Of a DNA stretch of 64,000 bases, positions 36,882 through 45,567 are shown one piece after another. Each line of letters opens with the position of its first letter. The stretch's first letter is position 1. A program made the position numbers and the translations under genes. Below the pieces are notes generated by a model. It saw only the letters and a list, made by a program, of their open reading frames with translations, was not told where the DNA came from and made no database searches. Origin of the DNA: Xanthobacter sp. YC-JY1 (GTDB lineage Bacteria; Pseudomonadota; Alphaproteobacteria; Rhizobiales; Xanthobacteraceae). The stretch lies in NCBI RefSeq assembly GCF_021730305.1, contig NZ_CP032674.1, positions 5,274,001 to 5,338,000 of the forward strand, given 5' to 3'.

Positions 36882-37639
36882 AGCTCTTGTCCTCGGGCAC
36901 CGCGGCGCGGGCGGCCTCGCTCGTCCTGCTGCTGCTGGCGTGGGAGATCACGGCGACCCTGGCGCACAGCCGGGCCCTTCCGGCGCCGCATGCGGTGTTC
37001 GCTTTCATCGCGCGGGAGGCGAGCGGTGGCGATCTTGTCTCCAATATTGCCATCACGCTGGCGCGGGTCGTCGTCTCCTTCGTGGTGGCCATGGCGCTCG
37101 GCTGCGCCATCGGCGTCGCGCTCGGCCGCTCGCGCAGGCTCGACACCGCCTTCGACACCTGGGTGATCGTGCTCCTCAACACGCCCGCCCTCGTCATCAC
37201 CGTGCTCTGCTACATCTGGCTCGGCCTCACTGAGGCGGCGGCGGTGCTCGCCGTGGCGCTCAACAAGATTCCCACTGTGGCGGTGCTGATGCGCGAGGGC
37301 ACCCGCGCGCTCTCCCCGGAACTCGACGAGATGGCGAGCGCCTTCCGCCTGTCGCCCATGGACCGGCTGCGCCACGTGCTGATCCCGCAGTTGCAGCCGC
37401 ACATTGCGGGGGCGGCTCGCTCTGGGCTCGCGCTGGTGTGGAAGATCGTGCTCGTGGTGGAGTTGCTGGGGCGCCCCAACGGCGTCGGCTACGCCATCTC
37501 GGTCTATTTCCAGCTGTTCGACGTGACCGCCGTGCTTGGCTATTCGCTGGCCTTCATGTCGGTCATGCTGGCCATCGAATACGGCGTGTTGCAGCCCTAT
37601 GAAGCCCATGTCCGACGCTGGCGCCTCGCCGCTCATTGA
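36878..37639 (+). CDS. ABC transporter permease, SsuC type
   Basis: 253 residues, about six hydrophobic segments. The coupling motif EMASAFRLSPMDRLRHVLIPQL corresponds to the EAA loop of SsuC/TauC permeases. Start overlaps the binding-protein stop (ATGA), and its 3' end overlaps the ATPase start, so the three genes are translationally coupled. Confidence 0.9.
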   Translation: MKLLSSGTAARAASLVLLLLAWEITATLAHSRALPAPHAVFAFIAREASGGDLVSNIAITLARVVVSFVVAMALGCAIGVALGRSRRLDTAFDTWVIVLLNTPALVITVLCYIWLGLTEAAAVLAVALNKIPTVAVLMREGTRALSPELDEMASAFRLSPMDRLRHVLIPQLQPHIAGAARSGLALVWKIVLVVELLGRPNGVGYAISVYFQLFDVTAVLGYSLAFMSVMLAIEYGVLQPYEAHVRRWRLAAH

Positions 37640-38348
37640 GGCGGTCATCCGCGCCAAGACATACCGGCGGCCCGACGGCGCCGAGATGGAGGCCGTGCGC
37701 GGGATCACGCTGGCCATCGCACGCGGCGAATTCGTCTGCCTCATCGGTCCCTCCGGCTGTGGCAAGACGACGACGCTGCGCATCCTCGCCGGGCTCGACC
37801 GCGCTTTCGAGGGCGAGGTGACGCCCGATCCCGCGACCCTTTCCATCGGCGTCGCCTTCCAGGAGCCGCGTCTTCTGCCGTGGCGCACGGTGGAGGAGAA
37901 CATCCGCCTCGTGCTGCCGAAGGCGCGCCGGGCCATGGACCTTGCGCCGCTGATCGCGCGCTTCGGCCTCTCGGCCCATGCGGCGCGCTATCCCGGCGAG
38001 CTGTCGCTCGGCCTTGCCCGGCGGGTATCGCTGGCGCGCGCCATGGCGCTGGAGCCGGACCTGCTGGTGCTTGACGAGCCCTTCGTCTCCCTCGATGCCC
38101 TGGCCGCCGCAGACCTGCGCCGCTACGTGGCGCTGGCGGCGGACGGCGGAACGAGCGTGCTCATGGTGACGCACAATGTGCGCGAGGCGCTGGAGCTGGC
38201 GGACCGCGTGGTGCTGCTGGCGCCTCGGCCCACCCATGTCGTCGAGGAGGTGTGTCTCGCCTTGCCGCGGGCCATGCGCGATGGTCCATGGATCGAGGCC
38301 GAGCGCGCGGCACTGGCTGCGCGTTTTCCTCTGCTGCGGGAGGGGTGA
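37608..38348 (+). CDS. ABC transporter ATPase, SsuB type
   Basis: 246 residues from the ATG at 37608 (37599 is an alternative). Walker A GPSGCGKTTT, Q-loop FQEPRLLPW, Walker B LLVLDEPFVSLD and switch His in VTHNVREA. The signature reads LSLGLARRVSLARA where LSGGMRQRV-type is usual, so the second signature position is Leu instead of the common Ser/Gly pair. The start lies inside the permease gene. Confidence 0.88.
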   Translation: MSDAGASPLIEAVIRAKTYRRPDGAEMEAVRGITLAIARGEFVCLIGPSGCGKTTTLRILAGLDRAFEGEVTPDPATLSIGVAFQEPRLLPWRTVEENIRLVLPKARRAMDLAPLIARFGLSAHAARYPGELSLGLARRVSLARAMALEPDLLVLDEPFVSLDALAAADLRRYVALAADGGTSVLMVTHNVREALELADRVVLLAPRPTHVVEEVCLALPRAMRDGPWIEAERAALAARFPLLREG

Positions 38349-38349
38349 G

Positions 38350-39324
38350 ATGGAGCGTTCCGGAGCCCATGGCTGCGAACCCCGGATGGTGCAGCGCGTC
38401 ACCGCAGGTCTGGCTCTCGCGGTACTGCTGGCCGGCGCGATTCCGGCTGCAGCGCAAGCGCAGCCGGAGCCGCTCGCCGTGAGCGAGGTCGCTCCCGGGG
38501 TGTTCGTCCATCAGGCGCCCTATGCCCTTGCATTGCCGAAGAATCTCGGCTTCGTCGGCAATGCCGGTTTCGTCATCGGCAAGGATGCCGTGGCGGTGAT
38601 TGACACCGGCGGCAGCAAGGCGGCGGGGGAGGCGCTGAAGGCGGCCATCCGCGCGCGCACGGCGCTGCCGATCCGCTACGTGATCAACACCCACATGCAC
38701 CCGGATCACGTGCTCGGCGATGCCGCGTTCGTGGGGCCGGGCGTGACCTTCATCGGCCATCACAACCTGCCGGAGGCGCTCTCCGCCCGCGCCGCCTCCT
38801 ACCTTTCCGCCACCGAGCGCCTGATCGGGCCGGCGGCGGCCGAGGGCACGCGTGTGATCCTACCCGACGAGACGGTGGACACGGTGCGGACCATCGATCT
38901 CGGGGAGCGCCCGCTGCGCCTCGAAGCGTGGCGGACGGCGCACACCGCCACCGACCTGACCGTGTTCGACGAAAAGACGAGCACGTGGTTCCTCGGCGAT
39001 CTCCTCTTCCTCGGGCATGTCCCCGCCCTCGACGGCAAGGCCCTGGGCTGGATCTCCATCCTGGAGGAGATGAAGCGCCGGCCTGTGGCTCGGGTGGTGC
39101 CGGGCCACGGCCCCGCCTCCGCCCCCTGGCCGGACGCTGCGGCACCCACCGAGCGCTATCTCAAACGCCTCATCGCCGACGTGCGCGCCACGGTCAAGGC
39201 CGGCGGCACCATGGCCGAGGCGGCCCGCGCGGCCGGCCGCGAGGAAGCGCCCGACTGGAAGCTGTTCGACGACTTCAACGCCCGCAACGCGACGTCCGCC
39301 TACCACGAACTCGAGTGGGAATAA
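38350..39324 (+). CDS. Quinoprotein relay system zinc metallohydrolase (metallo-beta-lactamase fold)
   Basis: 324 residues from the ATG at 38350, one base after the ATPase stop (TGAGATG); an alternative Met is at 38386. Signal peptide ends near AAAQAQ. Metal motif NTHMHPDHVLGD (HxHxDH), further ligands at HTATD, LGDLLF and VPGHG. It resembles SoxH-related hydrolases found beside PQQ-dependent alcohol dehydrogenases; the reaction is not established. It links the ABC cassette to the xoxF cluster. Confidence 0.85.
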   Translation: MERSGAHGCEPRMVQRVTAGLALAVLLAGAIPAAAQAQPEPLAVSEVAPGVFVHQAPYALALPKNLGFVGNAGFVIGKDAVAVIDTGGSKAAGEALKAAIRARTALPIRYVINTHMHPDHVLGDAAFVGPGVTFIGHHNLPEALSARAASYLSATERLIGPAAAEGTRVILPDETVDTVRTIDLGERPLRLEAWRTAHTATDLTVFDEKTSTWFLGDLLFLGHVPALDGKALGWISILEEMKRRPVARVVPGHGPASAPWPDAAAPTERYLKRLIADVRATVKAGGTMAEAARAAGREEAPDWKLFDDFNARNATSAYHELEWE

Positions 39325-39673
39325 GCGGGAGGGTTCGCCGAGTGCGAATATTGCTGCGCCGCAATATTACCCAACGCAACTTCGCGCATGCAGTACAAAT
39401 CGCCTCGTCAACCGGACATTTGGCGTATTGCTTTGGGCGAAAACATTGCTTACGTTCCTCACAGCTTCGGCTTCAACAGCTCCGTGCGGGGAACGCGGGG
39501 TTGGTTCGCAGGCCTGCGGGACGCACTTGTCACCGCAAGGCTTCAGGGCATCACGCCGGTCGTGACACGCTGCCGAAGTAGATGGAGTCCCCCAAGGCGA
39601 AAACAAACGCTCAGTGCGTTTCCCGCTCCACATGCGCGTGGAGGCGGACCCGCATCCATCGGAGGAAGCCCGG
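39325..39673. other. xoxF upstream region; no gene seen
   Basis: 349 bp, A/T-richer than the flanks, between the metallohydrolase and xoxF. It contains an 8-bp inverted repeat at 39347-39368 and ends with a ribosome-binding GGAGGAAG before xoxF. The main xoxF promoter is expected here, but no convincing -35/-10 pair was found. Confidence 0.6.
39347..39368. promoter_or_regulatory. Inverted repeat in the xoxF leader
   Basis: AATATTGC-TGCGCC-GCAATATT, a perfect 8-bp inverted repeat with 6-bp spacer, 23 bp past the metallohydrolase stop. There is no T-run after it, so an operator is at least as likely as a terminator. Confidence 0.4.
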
Positions 39674-41479
39674 ATGAGACGTCTTTTGGTTTTGACCGCC
39701 ACGGCGGCGGCAACCGCATTTTTCGGCGCGCCCGCCAGCGCGAATGACAGTGTTCTCAAGCTTACCCAGGACCCCAACCAGTGGGTTCTCCAGACCGGCG
39801 ACTACGCCAACACCCGCCATTCCAAGCTCAAGCAGATCACGACGGACAACGTGAACAAGCTCCAGGTCTCCTGGACGTTCTCGACCGGCGTGCTGCGCGG
39901 CCATGAGGGTTCTCCGCTGGTCGTGGGCGACATCATGTATGTCCACACGCCCTTCCCGAACATCGTCTATGCCCTCGACCTCAACAACGAAGGCAAGATC
40001 ATCTGGAAGTACGAGCCGAAGCAGGATCCCACCGTCATTCCGGTGATGTGCTGCGATACGGTGAACCGCGGTCTCGCTTATGCCGACGGCAAGGTGTTCC
40101 TGCATCAGGCCGACACCAAGGTCGTGGCGCTCGACGCCAAGACCGGCAAGGTGGCCTGGTCGGTGGTGAACGGCGATCCCAAGAAGGGCGAGACCAACAC
40201 CGCCACCGTGATGCCGGTGAAGGACAAGGTTCTCGTGGGCATCTCCGGCGGCGAGTTCGGCGTGCAGTGCCACGTCACCGCCTACGACATCAACACCGGC
40301 AAGCAGGCGTGGCGCGCCTATTCCGTCGGCCCGGACAGCCAGATCCTGTTCGACGAGAAGACCACTGCGCTCGGCAAGCCCGTGGGCAAGGATTCGTCCC
40401 TCGCGACCTGGCAGGGCGACCAGTGGAAGACCGGCGGCGGCTGCACCTGGGGCTGGTATTCGTACGACCCGCAGCTGAACCTGATCTATTACGGCTCGGG
40501 CAACCCCTCGACCTGGAACCCGAAGCAGCGCCCGGGCGACAACAAGTGGTCCATGACCATCTTCGCCCGTGACGCCGACACCGGTGTCGCCAAGTGGGTC
40601 TATCAGATGACGCCCCACGACCAGTGGGACTTCGACGGCATCAACGAGATGATCCTCGCCGACCAGCAGATCGGCGGACAGACCCGCCCGACTCTGGTGC
40701 ATTTCGACCGTAACGGCTTCGGCTACACGCTCGATCGCAAGACCGGCGAACTGCTCGTGGCCGAGAAGTTCGACCCGGCGGTGAACTGGGCAACCAAGGT
40801 GGACATGGACAAGAACAGCCCGACCTATGGTCGTCCGCTGGTCGTGGACAAGTATTCCACCGAGAAGAACGGCGAGGATGTGAACACCACCGGCATCTGC
40901 CCGGCGGCGCTCGGCACCAAGGACCAGCAGCCTGCGGCCTTCTCGCCTGACACCGGCCTGTTCTACGTGCCCACCAACCATGTGTGCATGGACTACGAGC
41001 CGTTCCGTGTCAGCTACACCCCCGGCCAGCCCTATGTGGGTGCCACGCTCTCCATGTTCCCGGCTCCCGGCAGCCATGGCGGCATGGGCAACTTCATCGC
41101 GTGGGACGCCAAGCAGGGCAAGATCGTGTGGTCCAACCCGGAGCAGTTCTCCGTGTGGTCCGGCGCTCTCTCCACTGCCGGCGGCGTGGTGTTCTACGGC
41201 ACCCTCGAAGGCTACCTGAAGGCGGTCGACGCCAAGACGGGCAAGGAACTCTACAAGTTCAAGACCCCGTCCGGCATCATCGGCAACGTCATGACCTACA
41301 CCCACAAGGGCAAGCAGTACGTGGCTGTGCTCTCGGGTGTCGGCGGCTGGGCTGGCATCGGCCTCGCGGCCGGTCTGACCGACCCGAACGCCGGCCTCGG
41401 CGCGGTGGGCGGTTATGCGGCCCTCAGCAACTACACCGCCCTCGGCGGTCAGCTGACGGTCTTCGCCATCCCGCAATGA
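39674..41479 (+). CDS. xoxF: Lanthanide-dependent methanol dehydrogenase XoxF (PQQ quinoprotein)
   Basis: 601 residues; signal peptide [23 protein letters not shown], then NDSVLKL. It oxidises methanol (and often formaldehyde) in the periplasm with PQQ. Seen in sequence: adjacent cysteines Cys126-Cys127 that form the disulfide over PQQ, Glu194 (SGGEFG) and Asn277 (GSGNPST) as metal ligands, catalytic Asp319, and Asp321 in QWDFDG. The second Asp two residues after the catalytic one marks lanthanide-binding XoxF and is Ala in calcium-dependent MxaF. The ATG at 39674 follows GGAGGAAG. Electrons pass to XoxG, encoded next. No mxaF or mxaI occurs in the window. Confidence 0.96.
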   Translation: MRRLLVLTATAAATAFFGAPASANDSVLKLTQDPNQWVLQTGDYANTRHSKLKQITTDNVNKLQVSWTFSTGVLRGHEGSPLVVGDIMYVHTPFPNIVYALDLNNEGKIIWKYEPKQDPTVIPVMCCDTVNRGLAYADGKVFLHQADTKVVALDAKTGKVAWSVVNGDPKKGETNTATVMPVKDKVLVGISGGEFGVQCHVTAYDINTGKQAWRAYSVGPDSQILFDEKTTALGKPVGKDSSLATWQGDQWKTGGGCTWGWYSYDPQLNLIYYGSGNPSTWNPKQRPGDNKWSMTIFARDADTGVAKWVYQMTPHDQWDFDGINEMILADQQIGGQTRPTLVHFDRNGFGYTLDRKTGELLVAEKFDPAVNWATKVDMDKNSPTYGRPLVVDKYSTEKNGEDVNTTGICPAALGTKDQQPAAFSPDTGLFYVPTNHVCMDYEPFRVSYTPGQPYVGATLSMFPAPGSHGGMGNFIAWDAKQGKIVWSNPEQFSVWSGALSTAGGVVFYGTLEGYLKAVDAKTGKELYKFKTPSGIIGNVMTYTHKGKQYVAVLSGVGGWAGIGLAAGLTDPNAGLGAVGGYAALSNYTALGGQLTVFAIPQ

Positions 41480-41520
41480 TCGGGCGCCGTTAAGGCCAGG
41501 CGCATCCAGCATGCGCATTC

Positions 41521-41558
41521 GGGCCGGCCTGGGGAGACCCCCGCCGGCCCGATCCTTT
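41521..41558 (+). terminator. Hairpin/terminator between xoxF and xoxG
   Basis: GGGCCGGC (41521-41528) pairs with GCCGGCCC (41543-41550), with further internal pairing of GGGG and CCCC, followed by GATCCTTTT. It probably ends most xoxF transcripts and lets some read through to xoxG. Confidence 0.7.
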
Positions 41559-41753
41559 TCCAGGGGCAGGGCGCTTTGCCGGTGAACGCCGGAACGGCTC
41601 CCTGTGCCCGCAGCCCATCGCCGTCGTCTGCCGCCAAGGCCGTTGGCCTGGCCGGAGCACGGCCCCAAGGCTCTTCCCGCGAAACCGGAGACGGACCCGC
41701 TTAACCCCCCGAGCGCCGTCTTCGCCCTTCGTCTGTCGTTTTGGAGAGATCGT

Positions 41754-42296
41754 GTGGTTTCATCAGTCCCCCTGACCCGTGCCGGCGCATTCTTCCTCGC
41801 CGCATTCTCGCTCGCCCTCGGCAGCGCAGCCTCGCGCGCCGAGACCACCAAGCCGGCAGATCCGAAGCCGGTGAAGGAGGAGGGCGGCCGCTATTACGAC
41901 GTCGACGGCGCGCCCACCTACAACATCAAGCCCGATGGCCAGGTGGATTGGCTGACCTATTCCGGCTACCGCCGCTATCACGCCGAGTGCCACGTCTGCC
42001 ACGGCCCCGACGGCATGGGCTCCACCTACGCGCCGGCGCTGGCGGAATCGCTCAAGACCATGAATTTCGACCAGTTCAGCGAGGTCGTCGTCGGCGGACG
42101 CCAGAATCTCGGCGCCGGCAATGACCGGGTGATGCCGTCGTTCGGCCTGAACAAGAACGTCATGTGCTACCTGGACGACCTCTACGTCTATCTGCGCGCC
42201 CGCTCCGACGACGCGCTCGGCCGCGTCCGCCCCGCCAAGCGCGACGACAAGTCGAAGGAAATCACCGATGCCGAGAAGGCCTGCCTCGGCGAGTAG
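41754..42296 (+). CDS. xoxG: XoxG-type cytochrome c, electron acceptor of XoxF
   Basis: 180 residues from a GTG at 41754, chosen because GGAGAGA precedes it and a clean signal peptide follows (LTRAGAFFLAAFSLALGSAASRA). An upstream in-frame ATG at 41604 would give an implausible N-terminus. One heme site: Cys79-x2-Cys82-His83 in ECHVCHGPDGMG, with Met in RVMPSFGL as the likely distal ligand. C-terminal half carries two further cysteines (VMCYL, KACLGE). It takes electrons from XoxF toward the oxidase. The 3' end overlaps xoxJ by 29 bp. Confidence 0.9.
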   Translation: MVSSVPLTRAGAFFLAAFSLALGSAASRAETTKPADPKPVKEEGGRYYDVDGAPTYNIKPDGQVDWLTYSGYRRYHAECHVCHGPDGMGSTYAPALAESLKTMNFDQFSEVVVGGRQNLGAGNDRVMPSFGLNKNVMCYLDDLYVYLRARSDDALGRVRPAKRDDKSKEITDAEKACLGE

Positions 42297-43161
42297 GGAA
42301 CGGTTCGCGCCCCTGCTGGCGTCGATCGCGACTGCAGCCCTCGCCGCCATCCTGCTGCTCAGCCCCTCGGGGGCGGGTGGGCAGCAGATTCCAGACCAGG
42401 TCTCGGCGGATGCCCTCAGGGTGTGCGCCGATCCCGCCAACATGCCGTTCTCGAACGCCGCCGGTGAAGGGTTCGAGAACAAGATCGCGGCCATCGTCGC
42501 CGACGAGCTCAAGCTGCCCCTGCGCTATTACCTGATGCCGCAGGGACCCGGCTTCGTGCGCAACTCGCTGGGCCGCCGCCTGTGCGACGTCATCATCGGC
42601 TATGTGGCCGGTGCCGACCTCGTGCTGCACACCAATCCCTATTACGAATCGGTGTTTGTGCTGGTGGTGAAGGCCGGCGGTCCGCTCGACGGCGTGACCC
42701 AGCTCTCCGATCCGAAGCTGAAGAATGCGAAGCTCGGCGTCATCGCCGCGACACCGCCTGCCGACCACCTCCTTGAACTCGGGCTCATCGGCAACGCCCA
42801 CACCTATTCGCTGCTGGTGGACCGGCGCTATGCCTCCCCGGCCGAGGAGATGCTCGCGAGCCTCAATGCCGGCGAGATTGACGGCGGCCTGCTCTGGGGG
42901 CCCTCGGCCGGCTATTTCGCGGCGCAGTTAACGACGCCGCTCAAGGTGATCCCGCTGGTGAAGGAAGCTCCGCGCCCGGCGCTGGCCTACCGAATCACCA
43001 TGGGCGTCCGTCCCACCGACCACATCTGGAAGCAGACGCTGAACACCGTCCTGCGCAAGCGCGCTGATGACATCGAGAAGGTGCTCGTCGCCTATCACGT
43101 CCCGCTTCTGGACGAGGACGGTCAGCCCATCGTGCCGACCTCCGGGACGCCAGGCCAGTGA
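42268..43161 (+). CDS. xoxJ: XoxJ, periplasmic protein of the quinoprotein system
   Basis: 297 residues with signal peptide (~15-40). Fold is that of a type II periplasmic binding protein: LRVCADPANMPFSNAAGEGFENKI, CDVIIGYVAGADLVL and GEIDGGLLWGPSAGYF. These match the quinoprotein dehydrogenase-associated binding-protein family (MoxJ/XoxJ), thought to help mature or activate the dehydrogenase rather than import a solute. Confidence 0.92.
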   Translation: MPRRPASASRERFAPLLASIATAALAAILLLSPSGAGGQQIPDQVSADALRVCADPANMPFSNAAGEGFENKIAAIVADELKLPLRYYLMPQGPGFVRNSLGRRLCDVIIGYVAGADLVLHTNPYYESVFVLVVKAGGPLDGVTQLSDPKLKNAKLGVIAATPPADHLLELGLIGNAHTYSLLVDRRYASPAEEMLASLNAGEIDGGLLWGPSAGYFAAQLTTPLKVIPLVKEAPRPALAYRITMGVRPTDHIWKQTLNTVLRKRADDIEKVLVAYHVPLLDEDGQPIVPTSGTPGQ

Positions 43162-43772
43162 GCCGGAGCGCGCAGCGCGCGGGCGGGAGGCGCCGTTTCG
43201 CGCTGGCCATCCTCGGCGCGTTCGCGCTGCTCGCGCCGCCCGCCCTCGCCCAGCCCGCGGCGTCTCCCGCCGCCTCTCCCGCCGCGGCCGCTGCTGCACC
43301 CGCCGAACCCGAGGGCTACCGGCTCGAAGCCTATCGTGCGCCGGTGCCGGCGACGCTCAGCGGCGCCCGCGTGCTTGATGCCGCCGCGGCGGCGGAGCTT
43401 TGGCGCAAGGGCGGGGTCGCCTTCGTGGATGTGCTGCCACGCCCGCCCAAACCCGCCGGCCTCCCGGCGGGAACCGTGTGGCGCGACCAGCCCCATTCCA
43501 CCATTCCCGGCGCCGTCTGGCTGCCCAATGTGGGCTTCGGCGCGCTCAATGCGGAAACCGACGGCTATTTCCGCGCCGGCCTTTCCGCCGTCACGCGCGG
43601 CGATGTGAATGCGCCGCTCGTGATTTTCTGCCAGCGTGATTGCTGGATGTCGTGGAACGCCGCCAAGCGCGCCCTCGCCTATGGCTACACGAACGTGTCC
43701 TGGTTTCCGACCGGCGTGGACGGCTGGGGCGAGGCCGGGCTGCCGCTGGAATCGGTGGAGCCACGCCCCTAG
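43158..43772 (+). CDS. PQQ-dependent catabolism-associated rhodanese-like protein (CXXCW family)
   Basis: 204 residues, signal peptide ending ALAQ, then an Ala/Pro-rich linker. Rhodanese-like body with FVDVLPRPPKPAGLP and the active-site region FCQRDCWMSWNAAKRA. The spacing here is C-x3-C-W, as in family members despite the family name. It overlaps xoxJ by 4 bp. Its partner is probably the SoxYZ-like carrier downstream; function in sulfur or redox relay is unproven. Confidence 0.88.
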   Translation: MSRSAQRAGGRRRFALAILGAFALLAPPALAQPAASPAASPAAAAAAPAEPEGYRLEAYRAPVPATLSGARVLDAAAAAELWRKGGVAFVDVLPRPPKPAGLPAGTVWRDQPHSTIPGAVWLPNVGFGALNAETDGYFRAGLSAVTRGDVNAPLVIFCQRDCWMSWNAAKRALAYGYTNVSWFPTGVDGWGEAGLPLESVEPRP

Positions 43773-43835
43773 GGCAGTTTCGAGCGAAGCGGATACCGGT
43801 TCGCGAGACGAAAATGCGCTTGAGGGCGAACCAGT
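43772..43835. repeat. Probable dispersed alphaproteobacterial repeat
   Basis: GGGCAGTTTCGAGCGAAGCG followed by GATACCGGTTCGCGAGACGA resembles, from memory, a short element dispersed in Hyphomicrobiales genomes. It starts in the stop of the CXXCW gene and is followed by an ordinary leader for the SoxYZ gene. A second copy is not in this window. Confidence 0.4.
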
Positions 43836-43911
43836 GAGCCCGCGCCACCGACAGACGCGGCGCGGACGAGAAGGCCGAAACGGCCATGAAGGACTTTTGG
43901 GAGGCAACGCC

Positions 43912-44760
43912 ATGAAGCGCTCATACCTGCGCTCTTCCGCCGGCACCGCGGGCGCCGTGCTCGCAGCCCTGTTCGCGGCAACGCCGCTGGCCGGGATGCT
44001 GGCCAGCCCCGCCGCCGCCCAGTCCGCGCAGGCCGACCCGGACCGGCCGGAAGCGACCTGGTCGTCCATTCGCGGCGACATCTTCCCTTCGGCGAAGATC
44101 ACCGATGCGGGCAATGCGGTGCGGATCGACGCGCCGGGCCGGGCAGAGGACGCCGCTTTGGTGCCCCTCACCCTCGCCCTCGAGCTGCCCAAGGACGATC
44201 CGCGCACGCTGAAGGCGGTGACGCTCATCATCGACGAAAATCCGGCCCCGGTGGCCGGCCGGTTCGCTTTCGGCGACGGCATCCGCAATTTCTCCCTCTC
44301 CGTGCGGGTGCGGGTGAACTCCTACAGCTGGGTGCGCGCGGTGGCCGAGACCAGCGACGGCGCCCTCATCATGACGAAGGCCTATGTGAAGGCGGCGGGC
44401 GGCTGCTCGGCCCCGGCCACCAAGGACACGGCGGAGAGCATCGCCAAGCTCGGCGAAATCCGCTTCCGCTCCTTTGCCGATTCCGGCCGGCCGGAGGCGC
44501 AGGTGCAGATCCGCCACCCCAACTTCTCCGGCCTGCAGATGGACGAGGCGACGCGCGGCTACACGCCGGCCTGGTTCGTGCGCGAGGTTCAGGTGAAGCA
44601 GGGCGCCAAGCTCATCTTCGCCATGGAAGGCGGCATCTCCATCAGCGAGGACCCTACCTTCCGCTTCAGCTTCACCCCCTCCGCCGATCCGGTCTCGGTC
44701 CGCGCCGAGGATACCGAGGGCAAGATCTTCGCGCGGACCTTCCCGGGCAACGGGAGCTGA
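43912..44760 (+). CDS. Quinoprotein dehydrogenase-associated SoxYZ-like carrier
   Basis: 282 residues from the ATG at 43912 after GGGAGGCAA. Signal peptide ends near SPAAAQ. SoxY-like domain (~45-170) ends AYVKAAGGCSAPATK, where Cys165 corresponds to the sulfur-carrying cysteine of SoxY. SoxZ-like immunoglobulin fold follows (~185-282: EAQVQIRHPNFSG, VREVQVKQGAKLI, FRFSFTP). Fused SoxY-SoxZ carriers occur beside PQQ dehydrogenases. A relay carrying a thiol adduct or electrons with the metallohydrolase and rhodanese proteins is inferred. Confidence 0.9.
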   Translation: MKRSYLRSSAGTAGAVLAALFAATPLAGMLASPAAAQSAQADPDRPEATWSSIRGDIFPSAKITDAGNAVRIDAPGRAEDAALVPLTLALELPKDDPRTLKAVTLIIDENPAPVAGRFAFGDGIRNFSLSVRVRVNSYSWVRAVAETSDGALIMTKAYVKAAGGCSAPATKDTAESIAKLGEIRFRSFADSGRPEAQVQIRHPNFSGLQMDEATRGYTPAWFVREVQVKQGAKLIFAMEGGISISEDPTFRFSFTPSADPVSVRAEDTEGKIFARTFPGNGS

Positions 44761-44862
44761 GCCCCGACGTTTTAGGGCCTCCATCGCCTTCTCATTCCCT
44801 CCCACGCCTTGCCGGCGCCGCATCACTGCTCTAGCTCCGCCGCAACGGATGCGGAGGATCAG

Positions 44863-45567
44863 GTGGCTTACGGTCTCATCGGCGGGGCGGGTGTGGGATT
44901 TGCGCTGGGGGGGCCGCTCGGCGCCCTGCTCGGGGCATTGGCGGGTCATGTGATCGACCGCGTTCTGCTCGCCCCCGCGCCCAAGCCTGCCGCCTTCTCC
45001 ATCGCCCTCATTGCCCTGTCCGCCAAGATGGCCAAAGCCGACGGCGTGGTGGTGCCGGCGGAGGTGGAGGCCTTCCGCGAGGTGTTCGACATCCCGCCCG
45101 AGGACCTCGATGCGGTGGCGCGGCTCTACAATCTCGCCAAGCAGGACACCGCCGGCTTCGAGGCCTACGCCCGCCAGGTCGCGGACATGTTCGCCGATGC
45201 GCCGGACACGCGGGAAGACCTCATGGACGCCCTGTTCCACGTGGCCAAGGCGGACCATGCTTTGCACGAGAAGGAGCTCGTCTTCCTCGCCGAGGTCGGC
45301 CGCATCCTCGGCTTCGAGGGGCTGGCCTATGAGCGCATCGAGGCGCGGCATGTGCGCCGGCCGGGCGATCCCTATGCCGTGCTCGACCTCGACCCCGGCG
45401 CCAGCGACGATGACGTGAAGGCGCACTGGCGCGCTCTGGTCTCGACCCACCATCCCGACCGGCTCGCCGGCCGCGGCCTGCCGCCCGCCGCCATCAAGCT
45501 CGCCAACGACCGGGTTGCGGCGCTCAATGCCGCTTATTCGACCATCGCCCGACAGAGGGGCCTGTGA
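44863..45567 (+). CDS. djlA: DjlA-like membrane J-domain protein with TerB-like domain
   Basis: 234 residues from a GTG at 44863 with strong ribosome-binding GGAGG six bases before it; an ATG at 44809 lacks such support. N-terminal glycine-rich hydrophobic hairpin (GGAGVGFALGGPLGALLGALAG), TerB-like helical domain (~45-150), and a C-terminal J domain with HPD in STHHPDRLAG. Cochaperone for DnaK at the inner membrane. Its stop overlaps the ampD start (TGATG). Confidence 0.87.
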   Translation: MAYGLIGGAGVGFALGGPLGALLGALAGHVIDRVLLAPAPKPAAFSIALIALSAKMAKADGVVVPAEVEAFREVFDIPPEDLDAVARLYNLAKQDTAGFEAYARQVADMFADAPDTREDLMDALFHVAKADHALHEKELVFLAEVGRILGFEGLAYERIEARHVRRPGDPYAVLDLDPGASDDDVKAHWRALVSTHHPDRLAGRGLPPAAIKLANDRVAALNAAYSTIARQRGL

